A stretch of 64,000 nt of DNA, from assembly GCF_006443095.1 (NCBI RefSeq), contig NZ_VFWZ01000005.1, positions 310,001 through 374,000 of the forward strand. The letters run 5' to 3'. A model generated the notes under the pieces. It saw only the letters and a list, made by a program, of their open reading frames with translations. It had not been told where the DNA came from and ran no database searches. The translations under genes were made by a program, and so were the position numbers. Positions 55,488-64,000 of this stretch are shown here, one piece after another. Numbering within the stretch: position 1 is the stretch's first letter; each line of letters begins with the position of its first letter. This DNA is from Aquimarina algicola. GTDB lineage: Bacteria; Bacteroidota; Bacteroidia; Flavobacteriales; Flavobacteriaceae.

Positions 55488-56876
55488 ATGATAAGAAACA
55501 TATTCATCATTTTTTTTGTAGCAATATCGATTAGTTGTGTTGCGCAAAACTCTCAAAAAGAAGATTCGACTGTATTGAAGAAGATATATAATGCTTCTTT
55601 GCTAAAAGGTAAAAGTTATGAATGGTTAGACTACCTTTCAAATCAGATAGGAGGCAGATTATCAGGTTCTATAAATGCTCAAAAGGCTGTAGAATGGGCA
55701 GAAAAAGAGTTAAAAAAGCTTGAACTTGATCGTGTAAAACTACAATCGGTAATGGTTCCCAAATGGACTAGGGGAGTAACTGAATTTGCATATATAGAAA
55801 CCGAACCAGGCAATACTACCAATGTGCCAATTTGTGCTTTAGGAGGTTCTGTACCCACTCCCATAGGAGGTATCAAAGCTCCTGTGATAGAAGTAAAATC
55901 ACTAGACGAACTTAAGGATATCGAAGCGGATAAAATCAAAGGCAAGATTATATTTTATAATCGACCTATGCAAGCTGATCTCATTAATACTTTTGAAGCG
56001 TATGGCGGATGTGTAGATCAAAGATACTCTGGGGCAGCAGAAGCTGCAAAATATGGTGCTGTTGGGGTAATAGTGCGTTCTATGAATCTAAGGTTAGATG
56101 ATTTACCGCATACAGGAGCGATGAGTTATGGTAATTTAAAAGATAAAGATAAAATACCTGCAGCTGCTATAAGTACAAACGGAGCAGACTTATTAAGTTC
56201 TATGTTAACGTTAAATCCTGATATCAAATTTCACATTAATATGAACTGCCGTACATGGAAAGACGTAAAATCATATAACGTTATTGGTGAGATCAAAGGG
56301 AGTACATATCCAAATGAATATATGATTGTTGGTGGGCATCTAGATTCGTGGGATTTAGGAGATGGTGCACATGATGATGGGGCGGGAGTTGTACAATCCA
56401 TGGAAGTTTTGAGACTTTTTAAAGAAATAGGATACAAGCCCAAAAGATCTATTAGAGTAGTACTCTTTATGAACGAAGAGAATGGTTTACGAGGAGGTAA
56501 AAAATATGCAAAAGTAGCTAGAGAAAAAGGAGAAAACCACATTTTTGCATTAGAAAGCGATGCAGGAGGATTTACTCCAAGAGGTTTTTCTTTTGACTGT
56601 AGTGATGCCAATTTTAATCAAGTGCAAAGTTGGAAAACTCTTTTTGAACCCTATTTGATACATCAATTTATCAAAGGAGGAAGCGGAGCAGATATAAGTC
56701 CTCTTAAAAAGAATAATATTGTTTTGGCTGGACTAAGACCAGATTCACAACGATATTTTGTTCATCATCACGCCAAAAATGACACTTTTGATGCCATAAA
56801 CAAGAGAGAACTAGAACTTGGTGCTGCTACTATGGCTAGTTTGGTATATCTTTTTGATAAATATGGAGTAAAGTAG
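55488..56876 (+). CDS. M28 family peptidase with PA domain
   Basis: The product has 462 residues with a signal or lipoprotein-like signal (VAISISCVAQ). A protease-associated (PA) insert (about 120-245) is followed by the M28 catalytic domain with metal ligands in GGHLDSWD (His284), GAHDDG (Asp296/Asp297), NEENGLRGG (Glu331), ALESDAGG (Asp358) and FVHHHAKND (His near 436). M28 enzymes remove N-terminal amino acids or dipeptides using two zinc ions. It probably acts in the periplasm. A decayed duplicate of its 3' end lies downstream of the next gene. Confidence 0.92.
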   Translation: MIRNIFIIFFVAISISCVAQNSQKEDSTVLKKIYNASLLKGKSYEWLDYLSNQIGGRLSGSINAQKAVEWAEKELKKLELDRVKLQSVMVPKWTRGVTEFAYIETEPGNTTNVPICALGGSVPTPIGGIKAPVIEVKSLDELKDIEADKIKGKIIFYNRPMQADLINTFEAYGGCVDQRYSGAAEAAKYGAVGVIVRSMNLRLDDLPHTGAMSYGNLKDKDKIPAAAISTNGADLLSSMLTLNPDIKFHINMNCRTWKDVKSYNVIGEIKGSTYPNEYMIVGGHLDSWDLGDGAHDDGAGVVQSMEVLRLFKEIGYKPKRSIRVVLFMNEENGLRGGKKYAKVAREKGENHIFALESDAGGFTPRGFSFDCSDANFNQVQSWKTLFEPYLIHQFIKGGSGADISPLKKNNIVLAGLRPDSQRYFVHHHAKNDTFDAINKRELELGAATMASLVYLFDKYGVK

Positions 56877-57010
56877 AATTTAAAATACGTACATAGATAA
56901 TAACCAAAGTATTCCAAAATCAATTGAAATTGAATAATTTCTACAGAAAATAGTGGAAACTATTTTGTATATAAGACATAGTTTTGATCGTAATTAAACA
57001 AACCAAAATT

Positions 57011-57889
57011 ATGATCTTAACAGTGCAATTTGACCGTTTTAAAGAGAAGTTATTTTTTTTGACATTTATCCTATTAGTCATGTTCATGTCCGTAGGTTGT
57101 GATAATCTAGAGGATAGAACAAAATACCTAACAGGATCAGATGTTATAATTTGGCAAGATAACTCTAGCTTTCATATCAAAGACAATGAAGATATGACAG
57201 GGCGAATAAACCTGTCTCAAGGCCAATTGAGTATTACCGTATGGGGATTTCCTCCTAAATCAACTATTAATATTGGTACAGAAACAGGTATTGTTAATGC
57301 AGAAGGTTATGCGAGCATCGAAACAATGGTAGATGAGTTTTACGGTGTAATCTCTACTAAGAATCTTAATTCGCCAAAACTAGATGATTTATTTTTTTAT
57401 ATTAAAACTCAGAAAGAAGAAGATATCAAAGTAAAACTTCCTGCAACATCGGTATATGGTATTGATAAATATTTAGCACAAATTGTAAATGGTCCCATTC
57501 TATTTGAGGGAGAAGAACCAAAAGAATCTTCTATTCAAAGTATTTATTGTCATTTGGGTATAAGTAGTAATAGCATATTTGGTAATGCACCTACTTTAAA
57601 AGATATTGATGCTATAGCTGTGTTAGAGCAAAAAAGAAGTACCATAAATCGTGTCTGTGATGGTTATGTTGATAAAGCCGGAAAAAACAACACACTCATT
57701 ATTTTTTTAAATGAAATTACGATCAAAGTTTTCAATAGAAGAACTGGTAAATTAATCACTTCGAAACGTTTTGAATCTTTTGATGATTGTCCCAGTAGTT
57801 ACTTTGCTATGAATTCTAATGATAATAAAAGAGATTCTTCAATACCAAAAAAGGAAATTTCAAGATGGTTGAATAGTCTAAGAAAATAA
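57011..57889 (+). CDS. Lipoprotein of unknown function
   Basis: The product has 292 residues from ATG 57011; a TTG start at 56984 would add nine residues without a better signal. A lipoprotein signal (LVMFMSVGC, lipobox SVGC) leads to a beta-rich mature domain (about 35-290) with LTGSDVIIWQDNSSFHIKDN and an EITIKVFNRRTGKLITSKRF strand near the end. No family is recognised. It lies between the intact M28 gene and a decayed copy of that gene's 3' end, as though it had been inserted there. Confidence 0.65.
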   Translation: MILTVQFDRFKEKLFFLTFILLVMFMSVGCDNLEDRTKYLTGSDVIIWQDNSSFHIKDNEDMTGRINLSQGQLSITVWGFPPKSTINIGTETGIVNAEGYASIETMVDEFYGVISTKNLNSPKLDDLFFYIKTQKEEDIKVKLPATSVYGIDKYLAQIVNGPILFEGEEPKESSIQSIYCHLGISSNSIFGNAPTLKDIDAIAVLEQKRSTINRVCDGYVDKAGKNNTLIIFLNEITIKVFNRRTGKLITSKRFESFDDCPSSYFAMNSNDNKRDSSIPKKEISRWLNSLRK

Positions 57890-57914
57890 GTAATGCTATA
57901 TTAGTTTTTGTTCA

Positions 57915-58014
57915 ATAATCGAGATTTTGATATTATTAAAAGAGAATACATTAGATTGTGGTGGTGCTATTATGGTTAATTTGATATATCTTTTTGGTAG
58001 ATACGTAGTAAAAT
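57915..58014 (+). pseudogene. Decayed 3' end of an M28 peptidase gene
   Basis: Reading the last part of this stretch gives GGAIMVNLIYLFGRYVVK followed by TGA, matching the end of the intact gene (GAATMASLVYLFDKYGVK). Just before it an IIKREY segment matches INKREL in another frame, so a one-base shift has occurred. Similarity continues for about 20 bases past the stop. The rest of the gene is absent. It looks like the residue of a duplication that surrounds the lipoprotein gene at 57011-57889. Confidence 0.7.
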
Positions 58015-58104
58015 GAAATTATATTACATACTTTAGTTACAAGAATTTTTATTCTATATTTTTTGTTTTACAATTTTTTAAAAGTATTTAATCAAATATA
58101 AATT

Positions 58105-58494
58105 ATGAAAAAGATTACTCGAATGCTGACAAATATTTGTTCTAATGATCTCATTAAGAGTAAAGATTTTTATACAAAATTATTCGATTTTGAAGTTGGT
58201 TATGATAGTGATTGGTTCATTCATCTTGTTTCAAAAGATAAAAAAATAGAACTAGGAATTATTGATCAAACTAATGAAATAGTACCAAAAGATTTTCAAA
58301 ATCCTCCACAGGGGTTTTATATTACTTTTGTCGTTGATAACGTTGATGAGGTATTTGAAATTGCAACATCAGAGAATTTTGATATTGTTAGAGAGCCCGA
58401 AGATACGTTCTATGGACAACGTAGATTATTACTCAAAGACCCAAATGGAGCTTTAGTCGATATTTCTTCACCAATTCAAGGATTTACTTCTTAA
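58105..58494 (+). CDS. VOC/glyoxalase family protein
   Basis: The protein has 129 residues and a typical vicinal-oxygen-chelate fold: MLTNICSNDLIKSKDFYTKL at the start of the first module, LELGIIDQTNEIVP-like residues, and FYGQRRLLLKDPNGALVDI near the end (Glu/His metal ligand positions are partly preserved). It may be a dioxygenase, glyoxalase or antibiotic-binding protein; the substrate is unknown. It stands alone with a repeat-containing spacer after it. Confidence 0.82.
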   Translation: MKKITRMLTNICSNDLIKSKDFYTKLFDFEVGYDSDWFIHLVSKDKKIELGIIDQTNEIVPKDFQNPPQGFYITFVVDNVDEVFEIATSENFDIVREPEDTFYGQRRLLLKDPNGALVDISSPIQGFTS

Positions 58495-58550
58495 AAGAAT
58501 AGTGATGTATGAATACATTACTATGAACTGCTTTTCAATAAAAATGCACC

Positions 58551-58620
58551 AAATCATATGACAAGAATATCCAATCATATGAAAATGAACTAAATCATGT
58601 AAAATGGGCGAAATCATATA
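58551..58620. repeat. Four phased copies of an AATCATATG-like motif
   Basis: The 9- to 10-base word AATCATATG recurs, with one mismatch or so, at 58552, 58573, 58593 and 58612, that is about every 20 bases or two helical turns. The first two contain the palindrome CATATG. Phased direct repeats in a short intergenic region suggest an operator bound by a dimeric or multimeric regulator. The MATE gene starts about 130 bases downstream. Confidence 0.55.
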
Positions 58621-58720
58621 ATTCTAGACACTGTTGTTTAGAACAAATTATTTTGATTTCAAAAAATTAAAATCCATATTTATATTGTACCGGATATTTT
58701 TTAGTTTGTTTGGGTTCTAA

Positions 58721-58728
58721 TACCTTTG
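58721..58728 (+). promoter_or_regulatory. -7 promoter element before the MATE gene
   Basis: TACCTTTG matches TAnnTTTG. A TTG at 58726 overlaps it and is therefore not the translation start; the ATG at 58747 is used. Confidence 0.6.
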
Positions 58729-58746
58729 CGTCTTCAACTTTATAAA

Positions 58747-60117
58747 ATGATCAACCAATACACCAAAGAATTTCAGTATAATCTAAAGCTGGCAGCACCT
58801 GTTATGATGGGTATGATAGGGCATACGCTGGTTGCTCTTGTAGATAATATTATGGTGGGGCAGTTAGGTACAGCAGAGTTGGCAGCAGTATCGCTTGGTA
58901 ACAGTTTTATGTTTATTGCAATGTCTCTAGGGATCGGTTTTTCTACGGCCATAACACCTCTGGTTGCAGAAGCAGATGGTGAAAATAATTTTGAGAGTGG
59001 AAAATCATCGTTCAAACATGGACTATTTTTATGCACAACCCTTGGGATTTTATTGTTTCTGATCATTCTATTGGCAAAACCTTTGATGTATTTTATGCAG
59101 CAACCTGTTGAGGTTGTAGAATTAGCCATGCCCTATTTGGATTTGGTTGCTTTTTCTTTAATACCATTGATTATTTTTCAAGCTTTTAAGCAGTTTTCAG
59201 ATGGGTTATCTATGACAAAATATCCGATGTATGCAACATTGATAGCAAATGTGGTTAATGTCATCTTAAATTACCTTTTAATTTTTGGGAAATTCGGTTT
59301 CCCACAAATGGGTATTGTAGGAGCTGCTGTAGGTACTTTGGCCTCAAGATTTGTAATGGTCATATTTTTATGGATACTATTGAAAAAAAATAATAAGTCA
59401 ACAGCATACGTGACAAAAATTAAACTTTTTGTATTAGAAAATAAGATGTTGAAAAAAATCATCGCTTTGGGTTTTCCTTCTGCATTACAAATGTTTTTTG
59501 AGGTAGCTATTTTTACAGCAGCGATATGGTTATCAGGTATTTTAGGAAAAAATCCACAAGCGGCTAACCAAATAGCATTGAATCTTTCTTCTATGACCTT
59601 TATGGTAGCAATGGGATTAAGTGTCGCTGCAATGGTTCGGGTAGGAAACCAAAAAGGGCTTCAAAAATTTAAAGATTTAAGAAGAATAGCGCAATCAATC
59701 TTTTTGCTGTCTTTTTTAATAGCAACTGTATTCGCATTGATATTTATTTTGTGTAATCAATTACTTCCTAAAATTTATTTGGATGTAGATGATGTAGAAA
59801 ACCTTGTGGATAACTCTGAGGTTATCAGTATTGCAGCCAAATTGCTTATTATAGCCGCATTGTTTCAAGTATCGGATGCAGTACAGGTAACAGTTTTAGG
59901 AGCTTTAAGAGGGTTGCAAGATGTCAAAATCCCAACATTGATTACATTTTTTGCCTATTGGATCATAGGTTTTCCTATTAGTTATTATTTAGGATTATAT
60001 ACAGAGTATAAGAGTTCTGGTATTTGGATTGGACTGTTGGCGGGACTTACTGCCTCGGCTTTACTATTGTATCTTAGATTTAATAAATTGACGAAAGAAT
60101 TGATTAATAAAAATTAA
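58747..60117 (+). CDS. MATE family multidrug efflux transporter
   Basis: The protein has 456 residues from ATG 58747 and 12 membrane helices in two bundles of six. It belongs to the MATE/DinF group (LAAPVMMGMIGHTLVALVDN, then LGTAELAAVSLGNS, then MGIVGAAVGTLASRFVMVI). MATE proteins export cationic drugs or other compounds by Na+ or H+ antiport. A helix-1 Asp and residues of the first bundle (VDNIMVGQLG) fit the family. The promoter and four phased repeats upstream suggest specific regulation. Confidence 0.93.
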   Translation: MINQYTKEFQYNLKLAAPVMMGMIGHTLVALVDNIMVGQLGTAELAAVSLGNSFMFIAMSLGIGFSTAITPLVAEADGENNFESGKSSFKHGLFLCTTLGILLFLIILLAKPLMYFMQQPVEVVELAMPYLDLVAFSLIPLIIFQAFKQFSDGLSMTKYPMYATLIANVVNVILNYLLIFGKFGFPQMGIVGAAVGTLASRFVMVIFLWILLKKNNKSTAYVTKIKLFVLENKMLKKIIALGFPSALQMFFEVAIFTAAIWLSGILGKNPQAANQIALNLSSMTFMVAMGLSVAAMVRVGNQKGLQKFKDLRRIAQSIFLLSFLIATVFALIFILCNQLLPKIYLDVDDVENLVDNSEVISIAAKLLIIAALFQVSDAVQVTVLGALRGLQDVKIPTLITFFAYWIIGFPISYYLGLYTEYKSSGIWIGLLAGLTASALLLYLRFNKLTKELINKN

Positions 60118-60221
60118 ACTTTTCAATAAAAAAGCAGCTCAAGAATACGTTTGCAAGCCCAAATTCGTTAATTGGGTATTAACTAATAATTAACTATCTT
60201 TCCAAAAAAACAAATTACAAA

Positions 60222-61307
60222 ATGAAAGTCCCAAATTCTAAATTTTGTGTTTTGCTATTGTTTTTATGTGTAGCAATTGTACAAAATAGTAACAGTCAGG
60301 ATTTTACTCATAGTAGAACACAAAATCTGATTCCTAATCCAAGTTTTGAAAATGTAAATGCGAGTATAAAACGCTTAGATATGGAAATGCAGAATTTTGG
60401 AATCATCAAAGACTGGAAACCTGCAATCAATACTCCTGATGTTTATCACCCTGCATTAGATAATATAAGATTTATTCATAGATCACCTAATTTTCTAAAA
60501 CAGTTCGGGCAACAAACCCCTAAAACAGGAGAAGGTAAAGTTGGAATGTATATTGCTGGAGGCGCCTACAAAGAAGGTATAACAGCGCAACTGAAAAATC
60601 CTTTGAAAGCAGGAAGATATTATTATTTTCATATGTATGTTTCATTAGGTGAAGGGATATCTAATTCTTGTACCTCCTCTATAGGTTCATATTTTAGTGC
60701 GAGAAACCCAAAATTTACAATTACATCAAAATATCCGTTACATATCTCGTCGACCAAAATGGTTTGTGATACTAAACAGTGGGTAAAAGTTTGTGGTGTT
60801 TATAAAGCAAGAGGAACAGAAAAGTATATTTCTTTAGGTTATTTTGGAGATAGCCCAAGAGGAAAATCTGTAAAAGGCGGCGGCTTTGATACAGCCTATT
60901 ATTTTGTAGATGATGTTTTGTTGATGGAAATGAGAGACCCAAAAAACCTTGTAGCTGATCAAGTATGTAATATGGCATTAAAATTTTCTCCGGTAGAGTT
61001 TCTAATTGGAGAAAGTGAAGCATACAAAGAAATCCAGAAGATATTAGACTCTTATATTCAATATGTAAAAATATTTAAGGTAAATAAAGTTAAAATTATT
61101 GGGCATGCCGATGATGCCGGTTCCGCTTTTGAAAATGAAATTATGTCTTCTATGCGCGCTATTAATGTTAAAAATTATTTTATAGAGCAAGGTATAGATG
61201 AATCTTTGATCGAGATTGAAGCAGTTGGAGATACAGAGCCTATTGTTACCAAAGATTCTGATCTTGATCCAGATTCTAATAATAGAGTAGAAATCAAAAT
61301 AGAATAA
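60222..61307 (+). CDS. OmpA-family protein
   Basis: The product has 361 residues with a signal peptide (ending NSNSQ). A beta-sandwich-like N-terminal region (about 35-245, LIPNPSFENVNASIKRL and FYFVDD-like strands) precedes a C-terminal OmpA domain (about 255-361) with VKIIGHADDAGS, NEIMSSMRAINVKNYFIEQG and PDSNNRVEIKIE, which holds the peptidoglycan-binding Asp and Arg positions. It probably links the outer membrane to the cell wall. It stands alone, between the MATE and small acidic protein genes. Confidence 0.88.
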   Translation: MKVPNSKFCVLLLFLCVAIVQNSNSQDFTHSRTQNLIPNPSFENVNASIKRLDMEMQNFGIIKDWKPAINTPDVYHPALDNIRFIHRSPNFLKQFGQQTPKTGEGKVGMYIAGGAYKEGITAQLKNPLKAGRYYYFHMYVSLGEGISNSCTSSIGSYFSARNPKFTITSKYPLHISSTKMVCDTKQWVKVCGVYKARGTEKYISLGYFGDSPRGKSVKGGGFDTAYYFVDDVLLMEMRDPKNLVADQVCNMALKFSPVEFLIGESEAYKEIQKILDSYIQYVKIFKVNKVKIIGHADDAGSAFENEIMSSMRAINVKNYFIEQGIDESLIEIEAVGDTEPIVTKDSDLDPDSNNRVEIKIE

Positions 61308-61347
61308 AAGGAAGATATTAATGTTCTGATTTACTCTAAAAAGATAG

Positions 61348-61355
61348 TATCTTTG
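61348..61355 (+). promoter_or_regulatory. -7 promoter element
   Basis: TATCTTTG matches TAnnTTTG and lies about 27 bases before the ATG at 61382, suited to a start at about 61362. It would drive the small acidic protein and PAP2 genes. Confidence 0.5.
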
Positions 61356-61381
61356 AGGCTTTGTAATTTTAAGCGTTAATT

Positions 61382-61609
61382 ATGAGTTTTCCTAAATTTT
61401 TATTAGGTGATAACACAGACTACCCAGATGCCATATTTGTTATCCATACAGAGTTTCCGAGATGTATTATAAATCTGGCAAATGATGATGTAGAATGGTT
61501 AGAAGAATTTGATAAAAATGAAGAGAACGAATTATTAGAAGAAACGAAACAATTGTTTGAAGCTGCTAATGATTTTTATGATAGAGAGATCGAACGTTAT
61601 GAAGCGTAA
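61382..61609 (+). CDS. Small acidic protein conserved in flavobacteria
   Basis: The protein has 75 residues, is very acidic (Asp/Glu rich, WLEEFDKNEENELLEETKQL) and is predicted to be soluble and mostly helical after a short beta start (MSFPKFLLGDNTDYPDAIFV). The family seems conserved in flavobacteria from its regular length, but no function is known to me. The PAP2 gene begins 16 bases after its stop, so the two are probably co-transcribed from the promoter at 61348. Confidence 0.7.
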   Translation: MSFPKFLLGDNTDYPDAIFVIHTEFPRCIINLANDDVEWLEEFDKNEENELLEETKQLFEAANDFYDREIERYEA

Positions 61610-61625
61610 ATAGAACAAAAAACGT

Positions 61626-62198
61626 ATGGAAGAAATCATACAATTAGATAAAGAACTTTTTTTATATCTGAATAATCTTGGGAATTCTTCCTGGGATGGA
61701 TTTTGGTTATTTATGACCGAAAAATTCTATCAAATACCTTTATACCTTATACTTCTTATCTTTTTTTATAAACATTTTGGCATCAGAGGGACTATAATAA
61801 CTTTGATTACCGTGGCGTTATTAATAACAGCTACTGATCAATTATCAAATTTGTTTAAAAATGTACTTTTTATGAGGCCAAGGCCTTGTAGAGCAGATGG
61901 TGTAGCAGAGTTTACACGTTTTATTGCAGAGCGTTGTGGTAGACATGGCTATTTTTCAGGGCATGCAGCAAGTTCTATGGCGTTGGCATTTTTTACAGGA
62001 TTATCCTTGCAAAAACACCTGAAGTATATTTTTCCTTTCATGGTAGTTTGGTCAATAATAGTAAGCTATAGTAGGATTTATGTTGGGGTTCATTATCCGG
62101 GAGATGTTATTACCGGTATGGCTTTTGGGATTCTTCTTGGAACATTAGCGTATAAACTTCATGGGGTTTTAGTCAAAAAGTATGGCAAAGTTGTTTAA
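61626..62198 (+). CDS. PAP2 phosphatase
   Basis: This 190-residue membrane phosphatase of the PAP2/undecaprenyl-diphosphatase-like group has the three-part active site: a K-x6-R-P motif (KNVLFMRPRP), the SGH motif (FSGHAASS) and the S-R-x5-H-x3-D motif (SRIYVGVHYPGD). Five or so membrane helices place this site at the extracytoplasmic face. It may recycle undecaprenyl diphosphate or dephosphorylate lipids. It follows the small acidic gene by 16 bases. Confidence 0.93.
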   Translation: MEEIIQLDKELFLYLNNLGNSSWDGFWLFMTEKFYQIPLYLILLIFFYKHFGIRGTIITLITVALLITATDQLSNLFKNVLFMRPRPCRADGVAEFTRFIAERCGRHGYFSGHAASSMALAFFTGLSLQKHLKYIFPFMVVWSIIVSYSRIYVGVHYPGDVITGMAFGILLGTLAYKLHGVLVKKYGKVV

Positions 62199-62338
62199 AA
62201 ATCGTTCTTGATTTTACTCATCTATTTTGTCTTTTGAAACCTGCATAAGATATTATTTTTTGTTAAAACATGATAAATATCATTTTCTACTAGAAACAGT
62301 GTTATTATTATTATAAAATATATCGCATATTTTTTGAT

Positions 62339-62734
62339 ATGTTTAAGTTTTATTCCAAAATGAACCAAATGATTAAAAATATATATATACTATTTATATT
62401 CATATTTATAAGTCAATTTTATGAAGAATGTTATAGTCAAACAACTATTAGTACTATTGTTGATATCGAAAAAGTTATAGAATTGAAAGCGAATGACAAA
62501 GAACAGCAAGAAATGCTTATTAATTTTAAAAATAAATATAAAGCAGACAAACGCATTTCAGTAGAGGAGTTTCAAAATCACTATGAACTAATAGTGAGTC
62601 ATGAAGGAAAAAGCGGTTATACAGGAGGAGCAGAAGGATATACAATGGACAAAAAAACTGGAAAAATAGAAATGATATGGCATGAGTCTCCTATGAAATT
62701 ACCAGAAAAGAAAATTAGAAAAATACATCTCTAG
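62339..62734 (+). CDS. Secreted hypothetical protein
   Basis: The product has 131 residues. A hydrophobic N-terminal segment (about 14-30, IYILFIFIFISQFYEE) resembles a signal peptide ending near CYSQ; the start could also be the ATG at 62360 or 62369. The mature part contains a helical region (VDIEKVIELKANDKEQQEML) and a polar tail with GYTGGAEGYTMDKKTGKIEM. No family is recognised. It converges with the PBP gene, whose stop lies 4 bases away. Confidence 0.55.
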   Translation: MFKFYSKMNQMIKNIYILFIFIFISQFYEECYSQTTISTIVDIEKVIELKANDKEQQEMLINFKNKYKADKRISVEEFQNHYELIVSHEGKSGYTGGAEGYTMDKKTGKIEMIWHESPMKLPEKKIRKIHL

Positions 62735-62737
62735 GTT

Positions 62738-64000
62738 TTATTTATTTTTTCCAAATCGTTTCTTTTTTTTCTTTTTGCTAAAAAGCCTTTTTAAAAAACC
62801 ATCTCTCTTTTCGGGTTTGCAGTTTAGATCTGCCAAAACATTTTCAGGTGTTTTTTCAAATGTACTTTTAGTAATAGGATCAAAAGTGGTATCCTGATTC
62901 ATTTTTTGATATAACTTAGCAAAAATAGGTAATGCAGTATTTGCTCCTTGTCCCAGAGCGGTAGTTTTAAATCCAATGTTATAATTATCGTTACCCACCC
63001 AAGTCACTGTAACTAGTTTTGGAGTAATGCCTATAAACCAACCATCTTTATTGTCTTGAGTTGTTCCTGTTTTTCCTGCAATATCATTTGTAAGCTTATA
63101 GGTAGTCCTTAATCTAGCAGCTGTACCTGTATTGATAGTTGATTTCATCATTTCTAAAAGAACCTGTCTTGTGTAATCACTAAATGCTGCTTGATCTGAT
63201 ATTTGAGGTGTAAAAGAGGCTATAATATTTCCTTTTTTATCTTCGATCTTTGAAATGTAATATGGCGCTACGCTTTTTCCCAGATTTACATAACTTGCAT
63301 AAGCTCCTGCAAGCTCTTTAATCTTTATTCCATCGGTTCCAAGAGCCATAGCTGGTTTTTCAGAAAGCGTAGCAGTTATTCCTAACTTTTTTACTTGATC
63401 TACAACTTTTGGAATTCCAACTTTATTAAGCACTTTTACAGCAATGGTATTTACAGAAGAACTTAAAGCTTTTTCCAAAGTATAATTTAGGTGCGGATCT
63501 TCTTCTTTTGATGAGTTTTTTGGAGTCCAGTTATTTAAATCGGTATAGGTTATCTCTTTTGTAGAGAAATATGAGCATGGCTTGATACCATTTTCAATAG
63601 CGGTGGTATATACAAAAGGTTTGAAGGTAGATCCTACTTGTCTTGTGCTTTGCGATACGTGATCGTATTTAAAATAACGATAGTCGATGCCTCCCAAATA
63701 AGCTTTTACAGCGCCCGAAGAGGGTTCTATGGCAATCATTCCCATATTTAAAAATTTGAGGTAGTGCTGTAAACTATCGATAGAAGACATTTTTTTAGAA
63801 ATGTTCTTATTCCATCCAAATACTTCTGTGTCTTTTTTCTTGTTAAGAGAGTCTTTGATTTGATCTTCTGTTAATCCTTCTGAGATATATTTTTTATAGA
63901 TATCGAGTTCTTTAATGGCTTTATCAATAAGCTCTAGATTATTTTTCCATGGAGTATTAGTTCCAAAAGATCTCTCATATTCCTTTTGTAACGCCTTCAT
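62738..64000 (-). CDS. Class A penicillin-binding protein, transpeptidase part, cut by window edge
   Basis: The 420 residues in view are the C-terminal portion of a PBP1A-type enzyme; the glycosyltransferase domain and membrane anchor lie beyond the window, and the Met at 64000 is probably internal. The transpeptidase domain has the active-site motifs STFK (Ser124, Lys127), SVN (182-184) and KTG (310-312), in the right order and spacing. The C-terminal tail is basic (KRDGFLKRLFSKKKKKKRF). The enzyme crosslinks peptidoglycan at the periplasmic face. Confidence 0.93.
   Translation of the reverse strand: MKALQKEYERSFGTNTPWKNNLELIDKAIKELDIYKKYISEGLTEDQIKDSLNKKKDTEVFGWNKNISKKMSSIDSLQHYLKFLNMGMIAIEPSSGAVKAYLGGIDYRYFKYDHVSQSTRQVGSTFKPFVYTTAIENGIKPCSYFSTKEITYTDLNNWTPKNSSKEEDPHLNYTLEKALSSSVNTIAVKVLNKVGIPKVVDQVKKLGITATLSEKPAMALGTDGIKIKELAGAYASYVNLGKSVAPYYISKIEDKKGNIIASFTPQISDQAAFSDYTRQVLLEMMKSTINTGTAARLRTTYKLTNDIAGKTGTTQDNKDGWFIGITPKLVTVTWVGNDNYNIGFKTTALGQGANTALPIFAKLYQKMNQDTTFDPITKSTFEKTPENVLADLNCKPEKRDGFLKRLFSKKKKKKRFGKNK

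Noticed and set aside
56231..56611. 126-codon minus-strand frame within the M28 peptidase gene
   Set aside because: It is a shadow frame opposite the catalytic core of a clear enzyme.
1..64000. CRISPR arrays, tRNA genes, rRNA genes and complete insertion sequences
   Set aside because: No regular spacer-repeat pattern, no T-arm GGTTCGAATCC outside ssrA and no transposase were seen.

Overview
The window is a low-GC chromosomal segment from a marine-type member of the Flavobacteriaceae (Bacteroidota), possibly close to Aquimarina; the genus is an inference. Supporting signs are TAnnTTTG promoter elements, two proteins with type IX secretion (T9SS) C-terminal sorting domains, many short lipoproteins, lineage-restricted families (DUF6435, DUF4197, DUF4920, DUF6268, DUF1684), LytS/LytTR-type signalling, and a tmRNA tag reading GENNYALAA. 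No tRNA, rRNA, CRISPR array or intact insertion sequence was seen.

Region 1 (1-18500) is accessory in character and rich in secreted proteins. It holds a partial YARHG protein, an alpha/beta hydrolase fused to a CarboxypepD_reg-like domain, a TPR histidine kinase, two cysteine-rich lipoproteins, a GH74-like T9SS enzyme broken by a one-base frameshift, an M15/extensin-like peptidase with DUF4214 repeats, a LytTR regulator/sensor pair, and a DUF1996 T9SS protein. The DUF1996 gene is followed on its 5' side by the decayed 3' end of a paralogue. The region ends at ssrA (tmRNA, minus strand), whose 3' end abuts a serine-recombinase fragment, a likely scar of an integrated element.

Region 2 (18600-31400) is mostly metabolic: a saccharopine/alanine dehydrogenase-like enzyme, pyrF, a B12/Fe-binding-like protein, an alpha/beta hydrolase, purU, the fused cobalamin-dependent acyl-CoA mutase icmF, a membrane-bound LuxR-type regulator and a sodium:amino-acid symporter.

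Region 3 (31400-46500) has an Lrp/AsnC gene with a striking inverted repeat at its promoter, then two copies of an apparently structured small RNA (about 32506-32602 and 34290-34415) on either side of one secreted protein gene. It continues with a DJ-1/PfpI lipoprotein and MFS pair, a SRPBCC-crcB-PII operon, dipeptidyl peptidase III, ilvE, mnmD and a YceI lipoprotein.

Region 4 (46500-64000) starts with grpE-dnaJ. Next comes a tight operon of ABC ATPase, permease, MscS channel, DUF6268 protein and an unusual NtrC-like response regulator. After it lie PPK2, an M28 peptidase with a decayed copy of its 3' end about 1.1 kb downstream, a MATE transporter preceded by four phased repeats, an OmpA-family protein, a PAP2 phosphatase and a truncated class A penicillin-binding protein.

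The observations most worth following are the paired structured RNA, the recombinase scar at ssrA, the two decayed 3'-end gene copies, the PII-CrcB linkage, and the NtrC-like regulator lacking both a canonical GAFTGA loop and a DNA-binding domain.
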